52,408 nt of DNA from RGIG6904 sp024680835 (GCA_024680835.1 JAILBP010000106.1:1-52408), one strand, 5' to 3'. Positions 23,470 through 32,581 are shown, counted from the stretch's first letter. Program-made: numbers and translations. Notes: generated by a model from the letters alone, not told the origin.

Positions 23470-24282
23470 ATGAATGAAGTTCTGGAGTCTTATATCCGGA
23501 TCGTACCGGTTATAAAAGATGCACTCGGAATGGATATCATGATGAGTGTTACGGATGGTCATAAGTTTCTGGCTTATTGGCGCGGTGACAAAATGGTAGC
23601 CGATATTAAAGTCGGTGACGAGCTTAATCACAATGATCCGATGTGGACCAGTTTCACAACAGGGGAAAAACTTCAGCAGATATGTCCGCCGGATGTCTAT
23701 GGTTTTGCTTTTAAGGCCATTACGATTGCCATAAAAGACGGAACACATATTGTCGGTACCATGGGCATAGCGATCAGTCTGGAAAATGAGACATTTACCA
23801 GAGAAACATCCGAAAATCTCCTGAAGTGTGTAGATGCGGTTAGACAGGAGATAGACAAGGCGAAGGATTGCAATGAATCCATTAAGTTGACCAGCCAGGT
23901 GATAAACACATCTACGGACAGAATCCTGGAAAATGTTAACATGGTGCAGAATTTTGCGAAAGAGATCCAGGCTATCTCCAAGAAGACAAATATGCTGTCG
24001 CTCAATGCTTCCATCGAGGCAGCAAGGAGCGGAGAAGTCGGAAAAGGTTTTGCTGTAGTAGCCGGTGAGATGAATAAACTTGCCAATGATATAAAAGATT
24101 CATCATCCAAGATATTGGATATCATAAGCCAGTTTGTTGAAGATATAAATCTGATGCGTGAAAAGCTTGAAGTTCAGGACGGTGCGCAGAAGACACAGCT
24201 TGAGCTTACGGATAACCTGTATTCCGAGGTTAAGGCGATACAGCAGACGGCAATAGAGGTCATTGACCGTATGAAGGTCTGA
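23470..24282 (+). CDS. Soluble methyl-accepting chemotaxis-type protein with short signalling domain
   Basis: The 270-residue protein has no transmembrane helix. Residues 1-125 form a compact sensor-like domain (with MMSVTDGHKFLAYWRGDK and GTMGIAISLENE). From about 130 a helical part leads to the conserved hairpin tip of chemoreceptors (TNMLSLNASIEAARSGE then GKGFAVVAGEMNKLA, about 175-205), where CheA and CheW bind. The helices on both sides of the tip are short, so it belongs to the smallest cytoplasmic receptor class. There is no HAMP domain. It is a single gene with a strong ribosome-binding site. The ligand is unknown. Confidence 0.85.
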   Translation: MNEVLESYIRIVPVIKDALGMDIMMSVTDGHKFLAYWRGDKMVADIKVGDELNHNDPMWTSFTTGEKLQQICPPDVYGFAFKAITIAIKDGTHIVGTMGIAISLENETFTRETSENLLKCVDAVRQEIDKAKDCNESIKLTSQVINTSTDRILENVNMVQNFAKEIQAISKKTNMLSLNASIEAARSGEVGKGFAVVAGEMNKLANDIKDSSSKILDIISQFVEDINLMREKLEVQDGAQKTQLELTDNLYSEVKAIQQTAIEVIDRMKV

Positions 24283-24377
24283 TTGCGGGTTTTTCTGCAG
24301 TCACAGGTTGGAAAAACACCTGTAAATGTTGGCAATATGTTATGTTTCATATTTGGTTAGTCTTATTCAGAATATTT

Positions 24378-24410
24378 CGGCTGTGCCGGGTTTTGTGTCC
24401 GGTACAGCCG
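24378..24410 (+). terminator. Hairpin after the receptor gene, probable terminator
   Basis: CGGCTGTGCCGG (24378-24389) pairs with CCGGTACAGCCG (24399-24410) over 12 bp with one wobble. Only a weak T-rich tract (GTATCCGTTT) follows, so it may instead protect the 3' end. It lies about 95 bp after the stop. Confidence 0.55.
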
Positions 24411-24528
24411 GTATCCGTTTATCATCAACGATTCCTCTGAAAATAATGGTTTTTTATATGTGATGTCGTATAGATAAAAAACTGATTTTGATACATATTG
24501 ATACTATATACGAAGCGGGGTAAAGTTT

Positions 24529-26139
24529 ATGCGTGAAAAGTATGAAGAGATGTCACTTGCTCAATTAAAGGACATTGCAAAAGAAAAAGGATTGAAGAAG
24601 GTTTCGGCCATAAGAAAGAGTGAGCTGATCGATCTTTTGGTTGAACTTGAGGAAGCAGAGGAGAAAAAGACACAGCAGCCACCGGTGACCAAAAAACATG
24701 CCATTGGTCTTCCGAAAGGTTTTTTTCGTCCGAAGACGGAAAACGGAAAAAAGGAACAAAAGCCAAACGTGACGCAGGAGAAGACTGATGTGGCGCAGAA
24801 ACCAGCTGCCAAGACTGCTGCAGTGCATCCGAATATGACAGCGTCTCCGCAGGCAGCTGTTCCTCAGGTTGCAATGGTCGTTACGCAGGCAGGAGGAGAG
24901 GCTTCTGACAATAGCGAAAGCACACTCAGCGCTGAGCAGCGTGAAAAATATGAGAAAGCGCTTATCGGAACCACAAACGAATCATACACCGTAGAGGATC
25001 TCGCAAAACTGGACAGTGGTGATACGGTAAAAGGTATTTTAGAGGTTATGGGTGATGGCTTCGGATTTATCAGGTGTGAGAATTTCCTGCCGGGTGAGCA
25101 GGACACCTATGTTCATCCTGCAACCATACGAAAATTCGGATTAAAGAGCGGGGATATCATATTTGGCGGAAAGAAGGTAAAAGCTCCTCAGGAGAAGTTC
25201 CAGGCTCTCTTATATATAAATACTGTGAATGGTTTTTCGATACCTGAAATATTAAAGAGAGTGCCTTTTGAAAAACTTACGCCAATCTTCCCTAATGAGA
25301 GGATACATCTTGAGATACCGGGTTCAAGTCCGGCCATGAGGATGGTGGATCTGATATCGCCAATAGGAAAGGGTCAGCGAGGCATGATAGTGTCTCCGCC
25401 TAAAGCCGGAAAGACAACCTTGCTGAAAGCTGTTGCAAAGTCTATCTTGAAAAATAATCCGGATATGCATCTCATGATCCTGTTGATAGATGAGCGCCCG
25501 GAGGAAGTTACGGATATAAAAGAGGCTATATACGGTCCTGAGGTTGAGATCATATATTCAACATTTGATGAGCTGCCGGAACATCACAAGAGAGTTTCGG
25601 AGATGGTCATAGAGCGTGCAAAACGTCTTGTGGAGCAAAAGAGGGATGTTACCATTCTGCTGGATTCCATCACAAGACTTGCCAGAGCCTACAACCTCAC
25701 TGTTCCGCCGTCAGGACGAACTCTTTCCGGTGGTCTCGATCCGGCTGCATTACATATGCCAAAAAGATTTTTCGGTGCAGCCCGTAACATGAGAGAGGGC
25801 GGTTCGCTTACAATACTGGCGACAGCTCTTATAGATACCGGCAGCAAGATGGATGATGTAGTATACGAGGAGTTCAAGGGCACGGGCAATATGGAGCTGG
25901 TGTTGGACAGAAAGCTTTCGGAACGTCGTGTGTTCCCGGCTGTGGACATAGTGAAGAGTGGTACAAGACGCGAGGACCTTTTGTTGTCCCCGGATGAGCT
26001 TGAGGCGGTAAACATAATGCGTAAAGGATTAAATGGTATGAAGTCTGATGAAGCGGTTGAAAACATCATTAATCTTTTTGCCAGAACCCGCACTAACGCA
26101 GAGCTTGTGGCAGCCATCAGGCAAAAGAGATTTATATGA
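24529..26139 (+). CDS. rho: Transcription termination factor Rho
   Basis: It is the hexameric RNA helicase that ends transcription at unstructured C-rich RNA. The 536-residue protein has the Rho N-terminal SAP-like segment (MSLAQLKDIAKEKGLKK), a charged Lys/Gln/Pro/Ala-rich insert (about 45-135), the cold-shock RNA-binding domain (GDGFGFIRCENFLPGEQDTYVH in two parts, about 175-200), Walker A PPKAGKTT (about 288-295), Walker B LLIDERPEEV (about 318) and the Q-loop region. The insert is typical of Clostridia. GGGG precedes the ATG. The 246-bp gap upstream may be a leader for autoregulation. Confidence 0.97.
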   Translation: MREKYEEMSLAQLKDIAKEKGLKKVSAIRKSELIDLLVELEEAEEKKTQQPPVTKKHAIGLPKGFFRPKTENGKKEQKPNVTQEKTDVAQKPAAKTAAVHPNMTASPQAAVPQVAMVVTQAGGEASDNSESTLSAEQREKYEKALIGTTNESYTVEDLAKLDSGDTVKGILEVMGDGFGFIRCENFLPGEQDTYVHPATIRKFGLKSGDIIFGGKKVKAPQEKFQALLYINTVNGFSIPEILKRVPFEKLTPIFPNERIHLEIPGSSPAMRMVDLISPIGKGQRGMIVSPPKAGKTTLLKAVAKSILKNNPDMHLMILLIDERPEEVTDIKEAIYGPEVEIIYSTFDELPEHHKRVSEMVIERAKRLVEQKRDVTILLDSITRLARAYNLTVPPSGRTLSGGLDPAALHMPKRFFGAARNMREGGSLTILATALIDTGSKMDDVVYEEFKGTGNMELVLDRKLSERRVFPAVDIVKSGTRREDLLLSPDELEAVNIMRKGLNGMKSDEAVENIINLFARTRTNAELVAAIRQKRFI

Positions 26140-26180
26140 GTTGGTTTTGAAAAAATATTTTTTTTCGGCAGGAAGGTATT

Positions 26181-27005
26181 ATGGAAAAACTAAAAAAATT
26201 CGTAGACGGTAAACATTTTCAGGGTTTTATCCTCTTTGTGATATTGTTGAATGCGGTCGTGCTGGGACTTCAGACTTCCAAAACAGTCAGTGCTACTGCA
26301 GGCGGAGTCTTATCAGTCATAGATTCGATATGTCTGGGTATATTTATATTTGAGATGCTTTTAAAGATGATAGCCTACAAGTTTATAGGGTATTTTAAGA
26401 ATGGCTGGAACTGGTTTGACTTCATCATAATATTGATGTCGGTATTGTCCGGTGTGGCTGTATTCTCATCTTTCCGTGTACTCAGAGTATTTCGTGTATT
26501 CCGTTCCTTGAAGGGGCTTCGCGGTTTTAAGATGGTGAGTTCGCTCAAACCCATGCAGGTGATCATAGGGGCTATCGGAAAGTCATTGCCCGGAATTTCA
26601 TGGACAGCGCTTTTGCTGATAGTGATCTATTATATCTATTCCATCATAGGAGTTACCTGTTTTGGAGAAACATTCCAGGATTGGTTTGGCACGATACCCG
26701 CTGCCATGTACACACTGTTTCAGGTTATGACACTGGAAAGCTGGTCGATGGGGATCAGTCGTCCTGTTATGGAAGTTTTCGGGTCGGCATGGATATATTT
26801 TGTATCCTTTGTTTTGATATCTTCTTTTGTGATGATGAACGTTGTGGTAGGTATAGTGGTCAATGCCATCAGTGAAGTCGCAGAGATGAACCGCAAGGAT
26901 GAGGCTGAGGAAGCAGGCACAGCCGGCATAAAGGAAGAGATGGATGCGGTAAAAGAGCATCTGGCAAAGCTGGAGGAGCTGTTGGACAAGCATAGTCAAA
27001 AGTGA
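26181..27005 (+). CDS. NaChBac-type voltage-gated sodium channel
   Basis: The 274-residue protein is a single-repeat six-helix channel that would form a homotetramer in the cell membrane. S1-S3 lie at about 14-95; S4 carries the regular arginine pattern FRVLRVFRVFRSLKGLRGFK (about 96-115). S5 is at about 135-160, and the selectivity filter TLESWS (about 188-193) is identical to the motif of NaChBac. S6 (about 207-232) is followed by a coiled-coil-like tail (EEMDAVKEHLAKLEELL). The length equals NaChBac. It follows rho by 41 bp with GGAAGG before the ATG and is probably read through from rho. It interrupts the common rho-rpmE order. Confidence 0.92.
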   Translation: MEKLKKFVDGKHFQGFILFVILLNAVVLGLQTSKTVSATAGGVLSVIDSICLGIFIFEMLLKMIAYKFIGYFKNGWNWFDFIIILMSVLSGVAVFSSFRVLRVFRVFRSLKGLRGFKMVSSLKPMQVIIGAIGKSLPGISWTALLLIVIYYIYSIIGVTCFGETFQDWFGTIPAAMYTLFQVMTLESWSMGISRPVMEVFGSAWIYFVSFVLISSFVMMNVVVGIVVNAISEVAEMNRKDEAEEAGTAGIKEEMDAVKEHLAKLEELLDKHSQK

Positions 27006-27031
27006 TATTTTTATAAATCATAAAAAAACAC

Positions 27032-27060
27032 TTGCATTTGATTTTTTAATATGCTAAACT
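27032..27060 (+). promoter_or_regulatory. Promoter of rpmE
   Basis: TTGCAT (27032-27037) and TAAACT (27055-27060) are 17 bp apart and the -10 box is extended by TGC. It gives rpmE its own transcript with a leader of about 110 nt. Confidence 0.7.
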
Positions 27061-27174
27061 CTAAAGGCTGTTGTGAAGACAGTGTGTAACAATTTGTAAA
27101 GGGCAGGCGGAAGTCTTCCCGAGACGCAATGGCAAAACCCATTGCCGGAAATATATTTTTGTGAGGTGAATAAG
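27061..27174 (+). promoter_or_regulatory. Candidate ribosomal protein L31 leader
   Basis: The 110-nt leader contains GCAATGG (27126-27132) / CCATTGC (27139-27145) and upstream complementary stretches, followed by ATATATTTTT and the ribosome-binding site GTGAGG. L31 leaders that bind the protein and repress translation are known in Firmicutes. The position fits; I cannot confirm the consensus by eye. Confidence 0.45.
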
Positions 27175-27378
27175 ATGCAGGCAGAGATTCAGCCGGATTA
27201 CTATCAGGCAACAGTTACTTGTAACTGCGGGAACACGTTCGTAGTGGGTTCTACAAAGCAGGAAATCCACGTTGAGATCTGTTCGAAGTGCCATCCGTTC
27301 TACACCGGACAGCAGAAGGCTAGTCAGGCAAGAGGACGTATCGAGCAGTTCAACAGAAAATACGGCATGAACAAGTAA
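27175..27378 (+). CDS. rpmE: 50S ribosomal protein L31, zinc-binding type
   Basis: This 67-residue protein of the large ribosomal subunit has the family ends (MQAEIQPDYY and RIEQFNRKYG). The zinc site is intact: CNCG (about 16-19) and CSKCHPFYTG (about 37-46), so it is the C+ form, usually replaced by a Cys-free paralogue under zinc limitation. The ATG at 27175 follows GTGAGG; the frame upstream is the leader. It is followed by a GC-rich hairpin and yqhQ. Confidence 0.97.
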   Translation: MQAEIQPDYYQATVTCNCGNTFVVGSTKQEIHVEICSKCHPFYTGQQKASQARGRIEQFNRKYGMNK

Positions 27379-27388
27379 AATCAGTCGT

Positions 27389-27420
27389 GAGCCGGTGGCA
27401 GATGCCGCCGGCTCCTTGTC
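27389..27420 (+). terminator. GC-rich hairpin after rpmE, possible terminator
   Basis: GAGCCGG (27389-27395) pairs with CCGGCTC (27408-27414), with an inner GGC/GCC stem around AGAT. Only CTTGTCATTT follows, so termination may be partial and yqhQ could be read through. Confidence 0.55.
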
Positions 27421-27452
27421 ATTTATTGAACATGTAACTTTGGGAAAATCAT

Positions 27453-28409
27453 ATGAGATACAGCGGAATAGGCGGTCAGGCCGTTATAGAGGGCGTTATG
27501 ATGCGAAACGGTGATGATTACGCCGTTGCAGTCAGAAAACCCGATCATGAGATTGCAATCAGGAAACAGAAAGTCAGCGGACCGGGGACGGATCATTGGT
27601 CCAGAAAGATTCCTATAGTACGCGGAGTTTTAAGCTTTGCGGATTCCCTGGTGTTGGGGATGGGAGCTTTATCCGTTTCTTCAGAGTATTTTGACGAAGA
27701 AGATGAAGATGAAAAAAAATCCGTTGAAGAGGATGACAGTGCTAAGTCAGAGAAAAAGCAAAAAAAAGAAAAACTTGAGAATACACTGATATTGGTTTCT
27801 TCGTTTGTGCTGGCTATTGTGGTATTCATGATCATACCTTATCTTTTATCCTTACTCTTCAAGAGGTTCGGTCTTGGAGATATGTTGATAACACTCATAG
27901 AGGGTGTCATAAGAGTTGTGATATTTTTGGCATATATGTTTTTTATCTCTTTTTTAGAGGATATCAAGCGGACATATATGTATCACGGGGCAGAGCATAA
28001 GTGTATAAACTGCATAGAATCAGGGCTGGAACTCAATGTGGAGAATGTCAGAAAGAGCAGCCGTTTCCATAAGCGCTGCGGCACCAGCTTCCTCTTTGTG
28101 GTAGTCATTGTGAGCATTGTGGTATTCATGTTCATCAGAGTCGATTCGAGGATATTGAGACTTGCCTTAAGGCTTTTACTGATACCTGTGGTAGCAGGTA
28201 TATCCTATGAGTTCATAAGACTTGCAGGCAGATATGACAATCCTGTGATAAATTTTTTGTCCAAGCCGGGATTATGGCTTCAGAAGCTGTCCACAGCAGA
28301 ACCGGATGATGACATGATAGAGGTTGGAATAGCGTCCGTTGAGGCGGTGTTCGATTGGAAAGATTTTATTTCGAAGAGTGAGAATTCAAATGGAGATAAC
28401 TCCAAATGA
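27453..28409 (+). CDS. yqhQ: DUF1385 membrane protein, YqhQ-like
   Basis: The 318-residue protein opens with YSGIGGQAVIEGVMMRNGDDYAVAVR in pieces typical of DUF1385 (GGQAVIEGVMMR, about 6-17). A charged segment (about 85-112) precedes three or four membrane helices (about 113-135, 145-170, 208-228 and 233-250). The conserved YHGAEHK (about 177-183) and RCGTSF motifs (about 208) are visible. The family is membrane-embedded and conserved next to prmC and prfA in Firmicutes, as here. Its role is unsettled. The C terminus runs into a 15-bp tandem repeat that supplies the last codons and the stop. Confidence 0.88.
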   Translation: MRYSGIGGQAVIEGVMMRNGDDYAVAVRKPDHEIAIRKQKVSGPGTDHWSRKIPIVRGVLSFADSLVLGMGALSVSSEYFDEEDEDEKKSVEEDDSAKSEKKQKKEKLENTLILVSSFVLAIVVFMIIPYLLSLLFKRFGLGDMLITLIEGVIRVVIFLAYMFFISFLEDIKRTYMYHGAEHKCINCIESGLELNVENVRKSSRFHKRCGTSFLFVVVIVSIVVFMFIRVDSRILRLALRLLLIPVVAGISYEFIRLAGRYDNPVINFLSKPGLWLQKLSTAEPDDDMIEVGIASVEAVFDWKDFISKSENSNGDNSK

Positions 28410-28475
28410 AACAACTCCAATAGAGAAAACTTCAAATGAGACAACTTTAATAGAGATAACTTCGAAGCAGATAAT
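28386..28475 (+). repeat. 15-bp degenerate tandem repeat, 6 copies, across the yqhQ stop
   Basis: Units start at 28386, 28401, 28416, 28431, 28446 and 28461 with consensus near TTCAAATGAGATAAC. Even and odd units alternate (AAATGA / AATAGA), giving a 30-bp super-unit. The yqhQ stop lies in unit 2, so growth of the array altered the C-terminal tail (NSNGDNSK). Confidence 0.8.
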
Positions 28476-28507
28476 GACAAGGAATGACCTGAAAAGGTTT
28501 TGAGTTT

Positions 28508-28560
28508 AAAGGCTCCCCCTTTCGGGGGAGCTGTCAGCGAAGCTGACTGAGGGGGCCTTT
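28508..28560 (+). repeat. Solo copy of the DUF559-element end repeat
   Basis: The first 48 bp match the left end at 7050-7096 apart from a few bases. This copy ends in GGGGGCCTTT, so its ends AAAGGC...GCCTTT are complementary and the whole folds as a closed element with two inner hairpins. It has no gene. It stops 7 bp before the prmC ATG and supplies the only Shine-Dalgarno-like run (GAGGGGG, 28549-28555). Confidence 0.8.
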
Positions 28561-28567
28561 ATCGCAC

Positions 28568-29395
28568 ATGAATTACAGGGATGCACTAAAAAAATGCGAA
28601 CAAAACTTAATAAATGCAGGTATAACGGAAGCAAAACTTGATGCGTGGCTATTGATGTCTTATACTGCAAAAATAGATCGCAGTTTTTATTATACCCACA
28701 TGGATGAGCCAATGCCTGAAGATTTGGAACATGATTTTTTTGCATCTGTGGATAAGCGTACCGAACATGTCCCGCTCCAGTACATTACAGGAGAGCAGGG
28801 ATTTATGGGGCTGACATTCAACGTGAATACCAATGTGCTGATACCCAGACAGGATACGGAAACTCTTGTGGAGGCCGCGTTAAAGATCATAAGACCGGAG
28901 TACCGGGTTTTGGATATGTGCACCGGCAGCGGATGTATCATCATCAGTATTAAATACAATGTACCTGAGGTTGTTGCTACAGGATCAGATATCTCAAAAC
29001 AGGCTCTTTTAGTGGCCAAGGACAATGCAAAAAAATACGGCATGAATATTGATTTTATCACAGGAAATCTTTTTGACAATATCAGCGGAGATTTCGATGT
29101 AATTGTATCGAATCCGCCGTATATCCCGACAACGGATATCCTGACTCTGATGCCGGAAGTGAGAGATTTCGAGCCGATAGGTGCGTTGGACGGAGGTGCT
29201 GACGGACTTGAGATATACAGACAGCTTATCGCAGGCGCGAAAGATCATCTTAGGGAAGGCGGAGCATTGCTCTTGGAGATCGGATACAATCAGGCGGCGG
29301 ATGTCACATCATTGATGAGAGAAAACGGTTTTGTGGCAGTCGAAGTCATAAAAGATTTAAGCGGTCATGACAGAGTCGTGACGGGGATCAGATAG
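28568..29395 (+). CDS. prmC: Release-factor glutamine methyltransferase
   Basis: It methylates the Gln of the GGQ motif in peptide release factors, including the RF1 encoded next door. The 275-residue protein has the N-terminal helical domain (about 1-80), the linker LIPRQDTE (about 96-103), the SAM-binding VLDMCTGSGCI (about 117-127) and the catalytic NPPY (about 183-186). The length is standard. The start has no separate ribosome-binding site; the GAGGGGG run at the end of the solo repeat is 12 nt away. Confidence 0.95.
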   Translation: MNYRDALKKCEQNLINAGITEAKLDAWLLMSYTAKIDRSFYYTHMDEPMPEDLEHDFFASVDKRTEHVPLQYITGEQGFMGLTFNVNTNVLIPRQDTETLVEAALKIIRPEYRVLDMCTGSGCIIISIKYNVPEVVATGSDISKQALLVAKDNAKKYGMNIDFITGNLFDNISGDFDVIVSNPPYIPTTDILTLMPEVRDFEPIGALDGGADGLEIYRQLIAGAKDHLREGGALLLEIGYNQAADVTSLMRENGFVAVEVIKDLSGHDRVVTGIR

Positions 29396-29528
29396 TTTCC
29401 GGGGAGATATAAGAAATGACATGGATTTAGCGTACTGTATTAAAAAACAAGTGCTGCATATAGGTACAGTATTTAGGAATTATCGTTTGTAGTTGGTTTA
29501 CATTATATTTCATGATTTGAGGGTTAAT

Positions 29529-29585
29529 AAGCCTTGCCTCCACCGGCAAGCAGGCTTGTCGCGAAGTCAGGCTTTTGGCCTCTGG
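29529..29585 (+). other. Hairpins in the leader of prfA
   Basis: CTTGCC (29533-29538) pairs with GGCAAG (29545-29550), extended by AAGC/GCTT, and a second small hairpin AGGC-TTTT-G-GCCT follows (29569-29581). The 213-bp prmC-prfA gap is otherwise AT-rich and without genes. It may be a leader or a small repeat. Confidence 0.4.
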
Positions 29586-29608
29586 ATCATTACATTGAGG
29601 AATAAAAA

Positions 29609-30679
<1,071 letters not shown>

Positions 30680-30727
30680 TTGAGTAGATGCATTACGAGT
30701 TCCGGGATTATCAAATACTAAAAATAT

Positions 30728-30757
30728 AGCCCTTCGCTGCAAAGCGAAGGGCTTTTG
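30728..30757 (+). terminator. Rho-independent terminator between convergent prfA and Rpn-family genes
   Basis: AGCCCTTCGCT (30728-30738) pairs with AGCGAAGGGCT (30743-30753) around GCAA, followed by TTTTG. On the minus strand the stem is followed by ATATTTTTAG, so it can serve both genes. Confidence 0.9.
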
Positions 30758-30768
30758 TCAAATCTGTT

Positions 30769-31692
30769 TTATTGTTGAGATGAGAGCATTGCTTCTAATT
30801 CGGCGATGCGTTTGTCTCTTTCAGCTATTGCTCTTTTATGATCAGCCAGTTCTTTCTTGCTGTCAGCCAGTTCTTTCTTGCTGTCAGCCAGTTCCTTTCT
30901 TTGTACGGTCAGTTCTTTTTCATTTTCGGCAAGCTCTTTTTCCTGATCTTTTATTAGTCGATCATAAGAACGTTGCAGTCTGTAGTAATCTTCCCGTGCC
31001 CACATCTGCTCTTTGACAATCTTTTCATTGCTGAGAGTGAACATAGTGGTCACGGCATTGTCGATATCCGGATTCTTTTGTGCTAACATACGCAATTCCT
31101 CCCATTTTCTGGCTTTGTACATGGCAGCCCACTCATCAAGGTGTGAAGCTTTGTCTTCGGCTGTTGCCTTATCTATACAAGACAATGATAACACAGACAG
31201 AGTGAATTTGTCAGTATATTTTTGGAAATTATTTACATTCAGGAGCTGGTATGTTGCGTAAAACTCCGGGGTGTCAGGGAAGAGATTAAAGCTCAGGATG
31301 CCGATATGATGTGCAGGTTTAATGTCACGGTAGTCATCGTCAGGATTAATGTCATCGAAAACACGGCAAAGATAGATCAGAGAGCGTTCGGGCCAGTTGT
31401 GTTCGTCAAGTACCTGCATTTCGAGATTTATGTTCCTGCTGTTATTGATGAGAACATGTACGTCTAAGACAAAATCTTTTTGCATCATTACCGAACCCAG
31501 CATGATGGGATTCTCGATTGTGGCTGATGTGATGTCATCTTTTTTCCAGCCCAGAAGAGATGCGATGAAGGCTGAAAGTACGCTGTTGTTTTCCTGCATA
31601 AGGGCACGGAAGAGATAGTCATTGGTCATTCTGAAGGGGATCTCCCCTTCAAGCTTATGCCAGTCTTCCGGGCTTATATTCTTTTTTTCCAT
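30769..31692 (-). CDS. Rpn-family PD-(D/E)XK nuclease/transposase-like protein
   Basis: The 307-residue protein matches the recombination-promoting nuclease family (PDDEXK_2, formerly putative transposase). The N terminus has MTNDYLFRALMQ (about 22-33). The nuclease core is FVLDVHVLINNSRNINLEMQV, with Asp and the ExQ in place of ExK (about 73-94). CRVFDDI and YRDIKPAHHIGILSFN follow. The C-terminal 60 residues form a coiled coil with seven-residue repeats (KELADSK, 21-bp units). The start follows AAGGAGAA. Members promote RecA-independent recombination in vivo; here the role is inferred. It is a lone gene, convergent with prfA. Confidence 0.82.
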   Translation of the reverse strand: MEKKNISPEDWHKLEGEIPFRMTNDYLFRALMQENNSVLSAFIASLLGWKKDDITSATIENPIMLGSVMMQKDFVLDVHVLINNSRNINLEMQVLDEHNWPERSLIYLCRVFDDINPDDDYRDIKPAHHIGILSFNLFPDTPEFYATYQLLNVNNFQKYTDKFTLSVLSLSCIDKATAEDKASHLDEWAAMYKARKWEELRMLAQKNPDIDNAVTTMFTLSNEKIVKEQMWAREDYYRLQRSYDRLIKDQEKELAENEKELTVQRKELADSKKELADSKKELADHKRAIAERDKRIAELEAMLSSQQ

Positions 31693-32289
31693 AAGAATTC
31701 TCCTTGCAAAAATATAGGTTCTTTATGTCATAAGGGCATAAGGAGTCGTCAAAAGATACTTGGTGGGAAATTGTTTTTATCGTGGAAATATCCAAAAAGA
31801 CCGAAATGGATTAGCTTTGGAAAAAGATACCATGACAGAGGTCAGAGGTCAATTATTTAAAACAGAGAACTTTTTCGGCAGCTTGTTGTGATATTGCACA
31901 AAAAAGAACACAGCTGGAGTATTCGTATAGAATTCTTAGGAGCATATCATACGGCATCTGTTTCTGCAAAAAGACATGTATCATAGAAAAGCTTCCGGAA
32001 TAATGTTTGCGTTGTGATTGACGAATATCTATATTTGTGATAGATTACATTCTTGGTAATATTTCGGTATGAAAAGATCAGTCTTTTCAAAGACATTTTT
32101 TTGAGAAGTATTTACCTTATCAGAATTAAAAAAATGAATAATATGCCGATACATGGTGCCTCAGATTGGTACAAAAGAGTTACTATTCACAGCCGATATC
32201 ATAGTAATTGACAGATTGCCAGCTTGCTGAACATAAGCTGTGCTCGTGTACATACCTGTGAATTTGTGTAATGTGTATATGAATAGTAA
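31693..32289. other. Long non-coding stretch before the cobalamin riboswitch
   Basis: I see no credible gene here; a 67-codon frame at 31657 on the plus strand has no ribosome-binding site and no known motif. A small hairpin GAAAAGA/TCTTTTC (32071-32088) followed by a T run could be a terminator. GTTACTATTCACAG (32179-32192) is an inverted copy of the dispersed CTGTGAATAGTAAC motif. The region before 32290 should contain the promoter of the cobalamin operon, but no clear -35/-10 pair stands out. Confidence 0.5.
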
Positions 32290-32470
32290 AAATCCAAGGC
32301 CTGAGGGTAAAAGGGAAACAGGTGTAAGTCCTGTACGAACTCGTCACCGTGATAAGTTGATGCCGCGGCATTATGTCACTGGGAAAACCCGGGAAGACGC
32401 CGTGGACAGAGTTTGCAGCAACAAGCTGCAGGCTTACGCTTTAAGCCGGGAAACCTGCCTGTGTCGGAGT
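32290..32470 (+). promoter_or_regulatory. Cobalamin riboswitch
   Basis: The conserved blocks of the B12 aptamer occur in order: AAAAGGGAAACAGGTG (about 32309-32324), GTCACCGTGA (about 32343), GTCACTGGGAAAACCCGGGAAGACG (in two parts, about 32375-32399) and the B12 box AGCCGGGAAACCTGCC (32444-32459). In this family bound adenosylcobalamin switches off the downstream biosynthesis and transport genes. The distance to the first gene, CbiK, is about 280 bp. Confidence 0.93.
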
Positions 32471-32482
32471 GCATTAGACCAC

Positions 32483-32576
32483 GAGTAACTGGTCGCACTG
32501 CGGGGGAATGAAGCCCCTTTATTTTGGTGCGCGTTACTTGGGATCGGATCGATTGGTAGCGGGCTTTTTGTTTTTA
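32483..32576 (+). terminator. Expression platform of the cobalamin riboswitch
   Basis: A long hairpin with AGTAAC (32484-32489) / GTTACT (32533-32538), CGCACT/GGTGCG and GGGG/CCCC pairs follows the aptamer. Further on, GGGCTT (32561-32566) precedes TTTGTTTTT and can pair with AAGCCC (32511-32516) inside that hairpin. The two structures exclude each other, as expected for a terminator/antiterminator switch. Confidence 0.6.
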
Positions 32577-32581
32577 AAGCT

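Noticed and set aside
31657..31860. 67-codon plus-strand frame after the Rpn gene
   Set aside because: No ribosome-binding site, no motif, and it starts inside the Rpn gene.
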